Of a stretch of 64,000 nt of DNA, positions 55,453-64,000 are shown piece by piece. Position 1 is the stretch's first letter, and each line of letters opens with the position of its first letter. Position numbers and translations under genes: made by a program. This DNA comes from Psychrobacter sp. P11F6 (GTDB lineage: Bacteria; Pseudomonadota; Gammaproteobacteria; Pseudomonadales; Moraxellaceae), in contig NZ_CM003594.1 in assembly GCF_001435295.1 (NCBI RefSeq), positions 1,612,001 through 1,676,000 on the forward strand. Direction: 5' to 3'. The notes beneath the pieces were generated by a model. It had not been told where the DNA came from. It saw nothing but the letters and a program-made list of their open reading frames with translations, and searched no databases.

Positions 55453-56169
55453 TTATTTAGTCAATTCAATCGTACCATTAGCAGTCACTGAGATAGTACT
55501 ATTGCCAGATTCAAAACTTTGGCTAGGTACTGACTCATCTGCCGCGCCTGCTTTCATGCTCATAGCACTATACATCGGACGTGGGTAGTTGCTACCTGTA
55601 TTTAGATTCACATTGACCACACGATAGCCACGAGCATCCCAAGCGCGTGTTAGGTTTTTAGCTTGTTGCTGAAAGGCACGAGACGCATTGGTCATCAGCT
55701 TTTGCTCAAGCGCATCCTTTTTGGTATCTGAGACACCAAAGTTCAGATTGTCCATCACCAGCGTTTCTTGTAGGTCAGCGATGAGTTGGCTAGTTGCTGC
55801 AAAGTCGGTGCTCTTTAAATCGATGTTTGCTTGTCCTGTCCAGCCAATGATTTTGTCGTTTTTATCATAGCGAGGGTAGGTGCGCTGTTGTCCGGTACTC
55901 ACGGTAACCGTTGGATAGCGCTTAGCAATTTTCATGGCGTTATTAATTGAGGTGTTGAGCGTTGTCGCTAGAGTTTTAGAATCCGTTGCCTGCGCTTTTT
56001 TATATAAGCTGGCTCGTACTTCATCATTTTGGATTTCTTCTTTTACTTCTGTCTGAAAAGTAAGCTGATCGTAGCCTGTTGGTTCTGCATGCGCGCTACC
56101 CATCATGGCTGTGAGTAGAAATGCAGTACCAGTCGTTAGAGCGGCTTTATTAAGTAAAGTGGTTTTCAC
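55453..56169 (-). CDS. SIMPL-domain (DUF541) periplasmic protein
   Basis: A 238-residue protein with signal peptide ending GSAHA. The SIMPL region includes LTFQTEVKEEIQNDEVRASL, a central QQRTYPRYDK loop and NSTISVTANGTIELTK at the end. Relatives bind partners or act in stress response, but the role is unclear. AGGAG lies before its ATG on the minus strand. Confidence 0.85.
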   Translation of the reverse strand: MKTTLLNKAALTTGTAFLLTAMMGSAHAEPTGYDQLTFQTEVKEEIQNDEVRASLYKKAQATDSKTLATTLNTSINNAMKIAKRYPTVTVSTGQQRTYPRYDKNDKIIGWTGQANIDLKSTDFAATSQLIADLQETLVMDNLNFGVSDTKKDALEQKLMTNASRAFQQQAKNLTRAWDARGYRVVNVNLNTGSNYPRPMYSAMSMKAGAADESVPSQSFESGNSTISVTANGTIELTK

Positions 56170-56425
56170 AATGATCTCCTGAGTGAGTTATATCAATAGT
56201 ATTTAGGTGAGCCATACCATAGGTAAGACTCGCCTTGATATGAGAAGCTGTCCATTTTAGTTATTAGTTGATACCGAGTATGCTCAGCTTCCTCAACTAA
56301 AATAGCAAAATTTAACAGGCTTGCTGTGAGAATTTTGTCACCTAAGTTACAGGGCGTTTTGAGGTAAAAGAAAGAGTTTTAAGATAGGGGTTGTAATATT
56401 TAAAAATTCTTGTATAATTTGCAAC
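56170..56425. other. Promoter region between SIMPL gene and 4.5S RNA gene
   Basis: No gene. Holds the promoter of the RNA gene: TTGTAA at 56391-56396 and TATAAT at 56413-56418, 16 bases apart. Confidence 0.6.
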
Positions 56426-56535
<110 letters not shown>

Positions 56536-56599
56536 TTTTTTTTGCCTAAAATTTGATAACTATTTTAATATTTAATTAGAAATGCTCATTTGATCTATT

Positions 56600-56628
56600 A
56601 AGCCCTTCATTGTAAAGGGCTTTTTTTT
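56600..56628 (+). terminator. Terminator before lemA
   Basis: AAGCCCTT / AAGGGCTT stem with a seven-base loop and a run of eight T residues; probably ends read-through from the 4.5S RNA gene. Confidence 0.85.
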
Positions 56629-56727
56629 AACCTTTTTTTGTCCGATTTTGACCTTTGATTGATTAAGATGGGTTAAAATACAATGTATTAACTTTTATTA
56701 ACATTCTGGACACTTTAGGGTTTTCTT

Positions 56728-57324
56728 ATGAAGATGTTTGTTTGGTTGTTCATTGCCTTCGTGCTGCTAGTGATTGTGTTTGGCGTATCTATATTTAATA
56801 AATTGGTACGCGCTCGCAACCAAGCGAAAAATGGTTTTGCCCAAATAGATGTGCAACTGAAGCGCCGTCATGATTTGATTCCAAATTTAGTCGAAACTGC
56901 TAAACGCTATCTGACGCATGAAGAAGAGACGCTGACCCGTGTGATTAGTGCACGTAATCACGCGCAAAGCTTGCAAGACTCCAATACACATCAGCCAGAC
57001 TCGCTTGAGCATATGGCGCTATTTGCCAAAGCTGAGAGTATGTTGTCTAAAGCGTTAGGGCAGTTTTCAGCGGTTGTGGAAGCTTACCCTGAGCTAAAGG
57101 CGGACAGCATGATTAAAGAGTTGATGGATGAGCTGACCAATACTGAGAACCGCATTGGCTTCGCCCGTCAGCACTATAATGACAGCGTGATGTTCTACAA
57201 CAATGACCGCGAGGTATTTCCCAACAATCTTATTAGTACGACTTTTGGCTTTCGTCCGTTAAGCCCACTAGTTTTTGAAGACAGAAAGGTGATCGCTCAA
57301 GCACCTGTCGTCAATATGGGCTGA
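56728..57324 (+). CDS. lemA: LemA family protein
   Basis: A 198-residue protein with one N-terminal membrane helix (residues 3-22) and a helical body outside: KLVRARNQAKNGFAQIDVQLKRR, DLIPNLVETAKRY and RIGFARQHYNDSV are hallmarks. Function is poorly known. It sits 58 bases before a large M48 peptidase gene, a common LemA partnership. ATG with a TTAGGGTTTT region upstream. Confidence 0.92.
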   Translation: MKMFVWLFIAFVLLVIVFGVSIFNKLVRARNQAKNGFAQIDVQLKRRHDLIPNLVETAKRYLTHEEETLTRVISARNHAQSLQDSNTHQPDSLEHMALFAKAESMLSKALGQFSAVVEAYPELKADSMIKELMDELTNTENRIGFARQHYNDSVMFYNNDREVFPNNLISTTFGFRPLSPLVFEDRKVIAQAPVVNMG

Positions 57325-57382
57325 TATTGAATTATATTCATATGTTCAGATGCGTTTAGCTATTTTTAAGTCAGGCATATAG

Positions 57383-60300
57383 ATGGATTTTTTTGGTGAA
57401 CAACGCACTCGTACCCAGCGAAGTCTATTGCTCTATGGGCTATTTTTTCTCATTGTTTTTGCCCATCTGGCAGTAGCGATGGGTATCATGGCGCTGCTGC
57501 TAACGATATTTACTGGTGGCATTTATCATTGGGTGTTGATACTGGTTGCTATCTGGACAATCGGTAGCTTTGTGATCGGTAGTTTTTTAGAGTACAGACG
57601 TTTAGAAGCGGGTGGTCGCGCTATTGCTCAGCGTGTGGGCGGGGTTCGGCTGTTTATCGACCACAGCCAAGATGCGTGGGAGCATAGTCAAGGGGTTGCC
57701 CATCAGCATGAGCCTATACCAAAGGTTCGTTTCAGCGCCCACCATATCGCAGTACGTGATGAGCGAGATTTCCCGTCTGTCTACCGTCGTTACTATGAGA
57801 TTGCCCAGCAGCTAGCCATTGCTTCGGGTGTACGTATGCCGATTCTCTATATACTGCCTGATGAGCAAGGTATTAATGGCTTCGTTGCGGGTCGTCATAG
57901 TCAAGATATGGTATTGGTCGTCACTCAAGGCGCGCTTGATAAGCTGTCCGATGAGGGGCTGTATGGGCTGATAGGGCATGAATATGGTCATATCTTGCAT
58001 GGTGATGCCACTTTTAACTTACAGCTCATGGTCGTGCTGGCAGGCTTGCAATTACTTTATGACTGGAGTGATTCTATTAATAATTTTGGCGCTGGTAATC
58101 AACGAAATCATCAGAATAGCCATCACAATTATTTTGATGATGCGGTCAATCGACGCAATCTCTTGTCACAAAGAGCCGTCGATAGTCATGCGCGTAGCAC
58201 TGAAGCTCAAACCGCCAATTTTACCACCCATAGTGAATGGGTAAGCTATTGGCAAAGTCAATCACAAAGCCAGCAGTCGTCAGCTAAGAGCCAGTCACGA
58301 TGGCTAAAAAATAATAATAAGTTCGATAGTCAAGCACCGCGCAATATTTGGACGTTGTTAATACATGGATTGAGTTTTTCGAGTATGGCCAGTGCGCAAC
58401 TGATTAAACACAGCTTTAATCGCCAGCGTGAATTGCTTGCCGATGCGACCAGCGTGCAGCTGACACGCTCGCCGGCTATTATGGAAACCTTACAAGCCAT
58501 TCATCAAGATTCGCTTGGTTCGCGCTTAACCAGTATCGCTGATATCAATGGTCTTAGTCATTTCTTCTTTGCCAGTAGTGGTGCTGATTTGGGTGACGTC
58601 TCTTGGTTTGCTACCCATCCGAGCTTGGCTGAGCGAATGAGTGCCATTAATGCCCACGCTTATCATGATTTTGCGGTAAAAGTGGCTAAAGAAAAGCGCA
58701 TAAATCAACAGAAAATAAAAGAGATATATGAGCAGCGGCGATTAGGGGATTGGGGCGTCATAAAAGCAAATAGCCTAAGCAAAAATAAACAAGAAAAAAA
58801 TACCCAATCATTAATATTTGAAACTCAATCAGCGTTAAATAACAATAAAAACAATAACAATAAAAGCAATAACAATAAAAGCCTTACTAATAACAGCAAT
58901 GATGTTATAGACAAAAAAATTACTGCTTTTCCTGCAAATGAAATAAAGAATGAGTTGGACGAAGATAAGGGGCTAGAGTTTGTTATCGAGAAAGATGTCG
59001 TTGTTGCAGGACGTTTACAGGTTCAAGCGCAAAATACCGGTATTCATCAGTTGCTCAAGCCATGGCAAGCAAAATCTGATAGCGATTTGCCATCGGATAC
59101 ATTGATTGGTATCGACGATAGACAAAAAGTTTCACTGCCGCAGTATATACTCAATCACAGTTATCACCCGCTCGGGGCGCAATCTTTGATTGAAGCAGTT
59201 ATGTTGTGCCATCAAGGTCGTATATTATCAACGACTGAGAGTTATGACTTGAGTGATATCTGGCTTGGACTTGCTAACGATAAAACGTCTGCTGCTGAAA
59301 TCGATAATAACGCTAGCGCTAATATTAGCAGCCACCCCCAATTTGTAGCGCATACGATAGATCATAAATTATTAGCGGCAGTGGTACATCTTGATAGGCG
59401 TTTAGACAACGCATTGATTGCATTGGCAATAAAGCAATTGAGTCAGCATGACCTGTCAGAAACTGCTATCAATGAATCACGCTTAAGATATGAAGCGAGT
59501 CATAGCAATCAAGATCATCAACATTATGTGCAGCAAAAAAAGTGTCGTACAATGCTGATGCGCTATCAACAGGGTATCATTGAGCTATTTGAACACTATC
59601 TAACGGCAGATTTAAGTCAACATTTCGCTGATAACATAGCCAGTGAAGATGGTGCTATGAATAAAACTAAGCCAGTATCAACGCACTCAGGAAAAATCGA
59701 CTCTCGGTTGCCATCGATTTTATCATTATGGCAAGCGCTACAGTTGCAGCAATTATTACCTATATTGTCTGCCGTATTAAACGCTACAAAGGTCCAGTCG
59801 CATCTTCATCCTCAATCCTCTTCATACTATCAATGGCAGCAAGTATTGAACGCTGGCACGGATGATATTTATGACCAGCTTGACCCTTCAGGACAGGTGT
59901 TTGATGGTCTCGATGTTGCGGCGAAAACAATGCTTGTTTTATTAGCTTATCGGCTATCAAAAGATGTTAAGGGTCAGGTCGTATCAGCACTAGATAGCTC
60001 AGTACACATTTCATCACCTATTTCAGTACTCGGCTATAATAATGACAGTGTTGCTCACTATCTTGTGGATTTGCGGCGTCATGCACGTTTGATTGATATT
60101 GACTTAGCCGCCGTTAGTGACGCAAATTTGCAATGGCTACTATTGACTACGCAAAATATAAATAGTGTTCAATTATTGGCAGTGATAGAAGCGGTGCCTA
60201 TTTTATTAGCATCTGCCAGTCAGTCGTCTGCATCAGAAGCCAAACGTAATGATAATTATCGACAGAGGCAACAGGGCAGCGATCAAATAGATTATAATGC

Positions 60301-60478
60301 TCATAGACAAGACGGAAATGCAGGCAATGACAGTCATTCTTATGCTTATCATACTTACCGGCAATGGCTGAGCACATTGCATACGGTGATGTTACACGAT
60401 ACGATAGTCAGTCAAGATGAATATGATTGCTTGTCCATGTTAGCCAATCATTGGTTAGGCGTTCGGCAGCTTTTTTGA
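57383..60478 (+). CDS. Large M48-family membrane metallopeptidase
   Basis: A 1031-residue protein. Two hydrophobic helices (about residues 15-68), then the zinc motif GHEYGHILHGD with H199, E200 and H203; RQRELLADATS holds the third ligand region. The catalytic part ends near residue 430. A low-complexity Asn/Lys linker (about residues 486-505) is made by three in-frame 15-base repeats. The rest (about 500 residues) is helical and resembles no domain I know. Homologues are often ~600-700 residues or less, so this is long. With LemA it may act in envelope quality control. Confidence 0.85.
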   Translation: MDFFGEQRTRTQRSLLLYGLFFLIVFAHLAVAMGIMALLLTIFTGGIYHWVLILVAIWTIGSFVIGSFLEYRRLEAGGRAIAQRVGGVRLFIDHSQDAWEHSQGVAHQHEPIPKVRFSAHHIAVRDERDFPSVYRRYYEIAQQLAIASGVRMPILYILPDEQGINGFVAGRHSQDMVLVVTQGALDKLSDEGLYGLIGHEYGHILHGDATFNLQLMVVLAGLQLLYDWSDSINNFGAGNQRNHQNSHHNYFDDAVNRRNLLSQRAVDSHARSTEAQTANFTTHSEWVSYWQSQSQSQQSSAKSQSRWLKNNNKFDSQAPRNIWTLLIHGLSFSSMASAQLIKHSFNRQRELLADATSVQLTRSPAIMETLQAIHQDSLGSRLTSIADINGLSHFFFASSGADLGDVSWFATHPSLAERMSAINAHAYHDFAVKVAKEKRINQQKIKEIYEQRRLGDWGVIKANSLSKNKQEKNTQSLIFETQSALNNNKNNNNKSNNNKSLTNNSNDVIDKKITAFPANEIKNELDEDKGLEFVIEKDVVVAGRLQVQAQNTGIHQLLKPWQAKSDSDLPSDTLIGIDDRQKVSLPQYILNHSYHPLGAQSLIEAVMLCHQGRILSTTESYDLSDIWLGLANDKTSAAEIDNNASANISSHPQFVAHTIDHKLLAAVVHLDRRLDNALIALAIKQLSQHDLSETAINESRLRYEASHSNQDHQHYVQQKKCRTMLMRYQQGIIELFEHYLTADLSQHFADNIASEDGAMNKTKPVSTHSGKIDSRLPSILSLWQALQLQQLLPILSAVLNATKVQSHLHPQSSSYYQWQQVLNAGTDDIYDQLDPSGQVFDGLDVAAKTMLVLLAYRLSKDVKGQVVSALDSSVHISSPISVLGYNNDSVAHYLVDLRRHARLIDIDLAAVSDANLQWLLLTTQNINSVQLLAVIEAVPILLASASQSSASEAKRNDNYRQRQQGSDQIDYNAHRQDGNAGNDSHSYAYHTYRQWLSTLHTVMLHDTIVSQDEYDCLSMLANHWLGVRQLF
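58838..58882 (+). repeat. 15-base tandem repeat, three copies, inside the M48 gene
   Basis: AATAACAATAAAARC is repeated at 58838-58852, 58853-58867 and 58868-58882, with one base difference in the first copy. The unit is five codons, so copy changes would keep the frame. Confidence 0.85.
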
Positions 60479-60625
60479 ACAATGTCATTGACGGCATTTA
60501 AGTATTCTTTTTTAAATTGAATGGACTATATTTTTAATCCTTTTTTTTAACATCGTTCTCTAATATTGTTCCTTGCCATTAAAAGTCAGTAAATCCATTT
60601 TAGATAAGTAGGATAGTAAATAAGC

Positions 60626-61534
60626 ATGAGTGATATCCAAGAGCCGCTAGTTGTATTACAGCATCGTATGCAGCAGCGCCAGATTTTAGCGATGATGGGT
60701 ATCACTCAGTGGGTGCAGCCGAGCTCTGATACCCTGAGTATCGCAGATATTTCCGCTCCTACTCTGGCTGATCTGGCTACCACTCACTCGACTATCGTTA
60801 ATACCAGCACGACCTCTATTCCTGCTGCTGCGACCATTGAACAGCCAAGTGTTAAGTCTCCTAATGGTGATGATATAAGCGTTAGGATGTCGCATTCAGC
60901 ATCTGCTGATTCGCTATCAGGTATAGTGGATGATGAGTCTACTAATCACTATTATGATGATGCTAATGAGATAGGTGTACACCATTCTGACCAGCAAAGC
61001 CCTGTTACTTATAGTTTTGACTCGACTACTCCTAACATCTCTAAGCCCGCCGTGACTTCCCTTGTAAATACTGTCGTTCAGCAAACTGCGATTGATAATG
61101 TAAATAATACTGCAAGCTTTGAAGATGGTAGTTTTAAAGAAGAGGGCTTTCAAGAGGAAAGCTTTACAAAGGTAGCACCCTTTGATTTACAAGGTGGTCG
61201 CTATGGTGATTGGGTGATTTTGGTGGACATCCAAGCCCTTAATCATGACAGCCAAAAACTGTGGCAAAATATCACCCAAGCGTTATCCATCAGTTGTGAG
61301 ACGACATCGTTCCCTATTTGTGAAGGTATGGATACAGCGGAGCTTGCTAATGCCAGCCTTGCTGGATATGTCTTTAAAATTGGTCGCAGCGAAGAGATAC
61401 AGGTAGTGACATTGACCGCACTTCCTGAAGGTTTGGAACATCCTAACCTGACGACTGCACCCACGTTGGATGAGATGCTTACTGATAGTAATCTCAAACG
61501 TCAGCTTTGGGAGCAGTTATCGAGTCACAGTTAA
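60626..61534 (+). CDS. Hypothetical protein, 302 residues
   Basis: Not recognised. The first ~190 residues are acidic, Ser/Thr-rich and probably disordered. A compact C-terminal region of about 110 residues follows (GGRYGDWVILVDIQALNHDS ... AGYVFKIGRSEEIQVVTLTALPEGLEHP). No signal peptide or membrane segment. It lies after the M48 gene and before serC, on the same strand; the gap of about 150 bases before it leaves operon membership open. In relatives such a protein may be encoded at the same place, which could be tested. Confidence 0.6.
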   Translation: MSDIQEPLVVLQHRMQQRQILAMMGITQWVQPSSDTLSIADISAPTLADLATTHSTIVNTSTTSIPAAATIEQPSVKSPNGDDISVRMSHSASADSLSGIVDDESTNHYYDDANEIGVHHSDQQSPVTYSFDSTTPNISKPAVTSLVNTVVQQTAIDNVNNTASFEDGSFKEEGFQEESFTKVAPFDLQGGRYGDWVILVDIQALNHDSQKLWQNITQALSISCETTSFPICEGMDTAELANASLAGYVFKIGRSEEIQVVTLTALPEGLEHPNLTTAPTLDEMLTDSNLKRQLWEQLSSHS

Positions 61535-61641
61535 AGGCTTACCACTTACTATGATAGAGATTAAAAAATAACGATAAAATTCACCTTCAACATTCAACCT
61601 TTAATAACCACGATGACTTCATCATATTTAGGATATTGATT

Positions 61642-62751
61642 ATGACCACTAAAGCCGCTCCTAACCGCGTACCCAATTTTTCAGCGGGACCTGCTACTAT
61701 ACCGACGGCCGTATTATCACGCGCTCAAGAAGAGTTGCTTGATTGGCAGGGACGCGGCATGTCGGTCATGGAAGTGAGTCACCGTAGTAAAGAATACATC
61801 GCGATTACCGAAAAAGCCGAAGCCAAATTGCGCTCATTGATGGAGATTCCAGATAACTATAAAGTGCTGTTTTTACAAGGTGGCGCTAGCTTACAGTTTT
61901 CAGCGATTCCATTAAACCTGCTAAATGGTGGGCGCGCAGACTATCTAACGACGGGTGCATGGTCTGGTAAAGCGGTCAAAGAAGCACAGCGCTATGCCAA
62001 ACTGGGTCTTGGTGAAGTTAACGAAGTTGCAACCGGTAAAGACAGTAACTTTACTGATGTACCAGCCGAGAGCGAGTGGAATATTAGCAAAGATGCCGCT
62101 TATTTTCATTACTGTGCCAACGAAACCATTCATGGTTTGCAAATATTTGAGCCGCCACAAGTCGATGCGCCGATTGTCGTCGATATGTCTTCTTGCATTT
62201 TGTCACAGCCAATCGACGTGTCTAAATTTGGCATGATTTACGCGGGCGCGCAAAAAAATATCGGGCCAGCAGGTCTGATTATCGTGATTATCCGTGAAGA
62301 CCTATTAGGTCAAGCGAGTGAATGGTGCCCACTGCTGATGAACTATGAGCATCAAGCTGAAAAAGAATCAATGTCAAACACACCAGCGACATATTCTTGG
62401 TATTTAGCAGGGCTAGTCTTTGATTGGTTAGAAGAGCAGGGCGGCGTTGCTGCTATCGGCAAAATCAACCAACAAAAAGCCGATTTACTCTATAAAACAA
62501 TTGATGATAGCAGTTTTTATAGCAACCCAGTTGACCCCAAATATCGCTCTATCATGAATGTGCCTTTTACCTTAGCCGACAGCAGCCTTGATAAAGTATT
62601 CTTAGAAGAGTCGGAAGCGGCAGGCTTGATGAATCTAAAAGGTCACCGCGATGTGGGCGGTATGCGTGCCAGCATTTACAATGCAGTGTCATTAGATTGG
62701 GTGCAGCAGTTGGTTGACTTTATGATTGCGTTTGAGAAAAAACACGCATAA
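61642..62751 (+). CDS. serC: Phosphoserine aminotransferase (SerC)
   Basis: A 369-residue PLP enzyme transferring the amino group from glutamate to 3-phosphohydroxypyruvate in serine synthesis (and in pyridoxine synthesis). Motifs: NFSAGPATIP at the start, GGASLQFSAIP, and the PLP lysine K205 in GAQKNIGPAG. ATG at 61642 has TTTAGGA upstream; an in-frame TTG two codons before is not needed. Followed by a terminator. Confidence 0.96.
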   Translation: MTTKAAPNRVPNFSAGPATIPTAVLSRAQEELLDWQGRGMSVMEVSHRSKEYIAITEKAEAKLRSLMEIPDNYKVLFLQGGASLQFSAIPLNLLNGGRADYLTTGAWSGKAVKEAQRYAKLGLGEVNEVATGKDSNFTDVPAESEWNISKDAAYFHYCANETIHGLQIFEPPQVDAPIVVDMSSCILSQPIDVSKFGMIYAGAQKNIGPAGLIIVIIREDLLGQASEWCPLLMNYEHQAEKESMSNTPATYSWYLAGLVFDWLEEQGGVAAIGKINQQKADLLYKTIDDSSFYSNPVDPKYRSIMNVPFTLADSSLDKVFLEESEAAGLMNLKGHRDVGGMRASIYNAVSLDWVQQLVDFMIAFEKKHA

Positions 62752-62772
62752 ATTATGGATAGACTTTAAAAT

Positions 62773-62807
62773 AAAAGACGCAACTTTTATAAGCTGCGTC
62801 TTTTTTT
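62773..62807 (+). terminator. Terminator of serC
   Basis: AAAAGACGCA / TGCGTCTTTT perfect stem with a 12-base loop and T run. Confidence 0.88.
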
Positions 62808-63001
62808 ATACGCGTCAGTATTCTTTTAAGATAAATGATGCATCATGTAGCAACTCTAACGCTGCAAACCATTAGGTTAAAAAACCTAAGTTTGTTATGA
62901 TAAAATTCTGCAGCACTCACTCTTTTCAATTATATGGTAGCACTTAAGTAAAATTTCATCATATTCATTGGGCTAGCACAAGGGTTTGTTATAACTTTAT
63001 T

Positions 63002-64000
63002 ATGATAAAAAATACCATGCTAAAAGTCATCTTGTTAGTGGCAACATTAGGAGCAATGGCGAGCTGGATACCAGTTAGTATCGCGGCGCCAATCACCACT
63101 ACTGCGCTTGGTCATAATAGTACCACTGAGTATATTAATGCGCCGTTTATGCCTTATGCCAACCCAAAGGCACCGACAGGCGGTACATTATCACTTGAGG
63201 CGCGTGGTACTTTTAACGCGGCCAACAAGTGGATGACCACAGGTGTGGCGATGGTTGGCACCGATTATCTATATGATACCTTGATGACTGGCTCATTAAA
63301 TGAAGCCTTTACCATGTATCCGCAGCTGGCAACCAAAGTAACTTATGATCCTGATGACACCAGTTGGATTATCTATTATATTAATCCTGCTGCGCGCTTT
63401 TGGGATGGCACGCCAGTCACCAGTAGTGACGTCAAAGCGACTTATGATGCGCTGTTAAATAAAGGGCCAATGTATATTCGCAGCTATTTGGGTGATATTA
63501 AAGACATTCAGATTATTAATGACCAACAAGTGAAGTTTATCTTTGCCTCTGCTGACAATAAAGAGATTTTATTAACCGTCGGACAGTTTCCTATTTTTGC
63601 TAAGTCCTCTATCGATACTGATTTTGAAAAAATAACCTTGACGCCATTGATGGGCAGTGGACCTTATAAGTTAGGACGTGTCGATGCAGGGCGCTCGGTC
63701 AGCTATGTACGTGATCCCAATTATTGGGGTCGTGATTTGATGGTCAATCGCGGTCGTTATAACTTTGATATGATTAAGTTTGTATATTATCAAAGCGATG
63801 AGATTGCCTTTGAAGGTTTTAAGTCTGGTCAATATCGTTTTCGCCCTGAGAATAAAGCGTCGAACTGGGCAACGGGTTATAACTTCCCTGCAGTCAAGGC
63901 AGGTCTTATCAATCAAGAAACCATAAGCAGCGAAAACCCAGTACCAATGCAAGGTCTGGTCATGAATATGCGACGTCCCATCTTTCAAGATATTCGCGTT
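63002..64000 (+). CDS. ABC transporter substrate-binding protein, YejA-like (3' end outside window)
   Basis: Open from ATG 63002 to the window end, 333 residues visible. A signal peptide ends near SIAAP. The segment PYANPKAPTGGTLSLEARG and the later PNYWGRDLMVNRGRYNFD, AFEGFKSGQY and NWATGYNFPAV are typical of YejA, the periplasmic binding protein of the YejABEF peptide / microcin C importer (SBP_bac_5 family). It is followed off-window presumably by permease genes. Function in peptide uptake is inferred from family. Confidence 0.9.
   Translation, partial: MIKNTMLKVILLVATLGAMASWIPVSIAAPITTTALGHNSTTEYINAPFMPYANPKAPTGGTLSLEARGTFNAANKWMTTGVAMVGTDYLYDTLMTGSLNEAFTMYPQLATKVTYDPDDTSWIIYYINPAARFWDGTPVTSSDVKATYDALLNKGPMYIRSYLGDIKDIQIINDQQVKFIFASADNKEILLTVGQFPIFAKSSIDTDFEKITLTPLMGSGPYKLGRVDAGRSVSYVRDPNYWGRDLMVNRGRYNFDMIKFVYYQSDEIAFEGFKSGQYRFRPENKASNWATGYNFPAVKAGLINQETISSENPVPMQGLVMNMRRPIFQDIRV

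Overview
The window looks like a chromosomal segment of a Psychrobacter-like gammaproteobacterium (Moraxellaceae). This is inferred from the moderate-to-low GC, the protein style (LemA plus a very long M48 peptidase, two ~600-residue FadE-type acyl-CoA dehydrogenases, a Gcr-family membrane protein, ApaH next to RsmA, a DcaP-like porin) and the gene neighbourhoods. No database search was possible, so genus and function names rest on motif recognition.

Layout. 1-1205: 3' part of a COG2509-type FAD dehydrogenase with two terminators behind it. 1425-2272: gene-poor, possibly degraded accessory DNA with a tRNA-3'-end-like segment. 2273-9564: an unusual small-molecule catabolic cluster: HDAC-fold deacetylase, M20 carbamoylase/amidase, sodium:solute symporter, acetolactate-synthase-like ThDP enzyme and a LysR regulator, closed by a decayed IS5-family end. 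10219-11034: thioesterase. 11145-11750: TetR regulator facing a long aromatic meta-cleavage operon (12379-26733). 26827-27674: a broken AAA_13 ATPase, followed by an orphan ORF. From 28642 on the content is mostly housekeeping: rsmA, apaH, gcr-like gene, two acyl-CoA dehydrogenases, a GGDEF/EAL protein, rsmE, metF-ahcY, a TonB receptor, an MscS channel, a DNA glycosylase, an Smr protein, trpC-trpD-trpG, glnA, a DUF4124 protein, a SIMPL protein, 4.5S RNA, lemA, an M48 peptidase, serC and the start of a YejA-like gene.

How the main parts work together. The aromatic operon carries a complete ring-hydroxylating dioxygenase (alpha, beta, Rieske ferredoxin, ferredoxin reductase), a cis-dihydrodiol dehydrogenase, a BphC-type extradiol dioxygenase, a meta-cleavage hydrolase and the hydratase/aldolase/acetaldehyde dehydrogenase trio ending in pyruvate and acetyl-CoA. 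It also carries an AAHS-type transporter, a DcaP-like porin, a feruloyl-CoA-synthetase-like ligase and a nitronate-monooxygenase-like flavoprotein. The last two are not standard parts of biphenyl, cumene or phenylpropionate operons, so the true substrate is open. A TetR-type palindrome (ATACG-N4-CGTAT) overlaps the likely -35 element of this operon, and the same palindrome forms the tip of a perfect hairpin about 190 bp upstream.

Regulatory sites read directly from the sequence include a candidate SAH riboswitch before ahcY-metF, a sigma-54 promoter with two upstream NtrC-like palindromes before glnA, a Fur-like box before the TonB receptor, and many intrinsic terminators. Several coding starts were moved on ribosome-binding-site evidence (metF GTG, trpC, serC, sodium symporter, ThDP enzyme, MFS, both acyl-CoA dehydrogenases).
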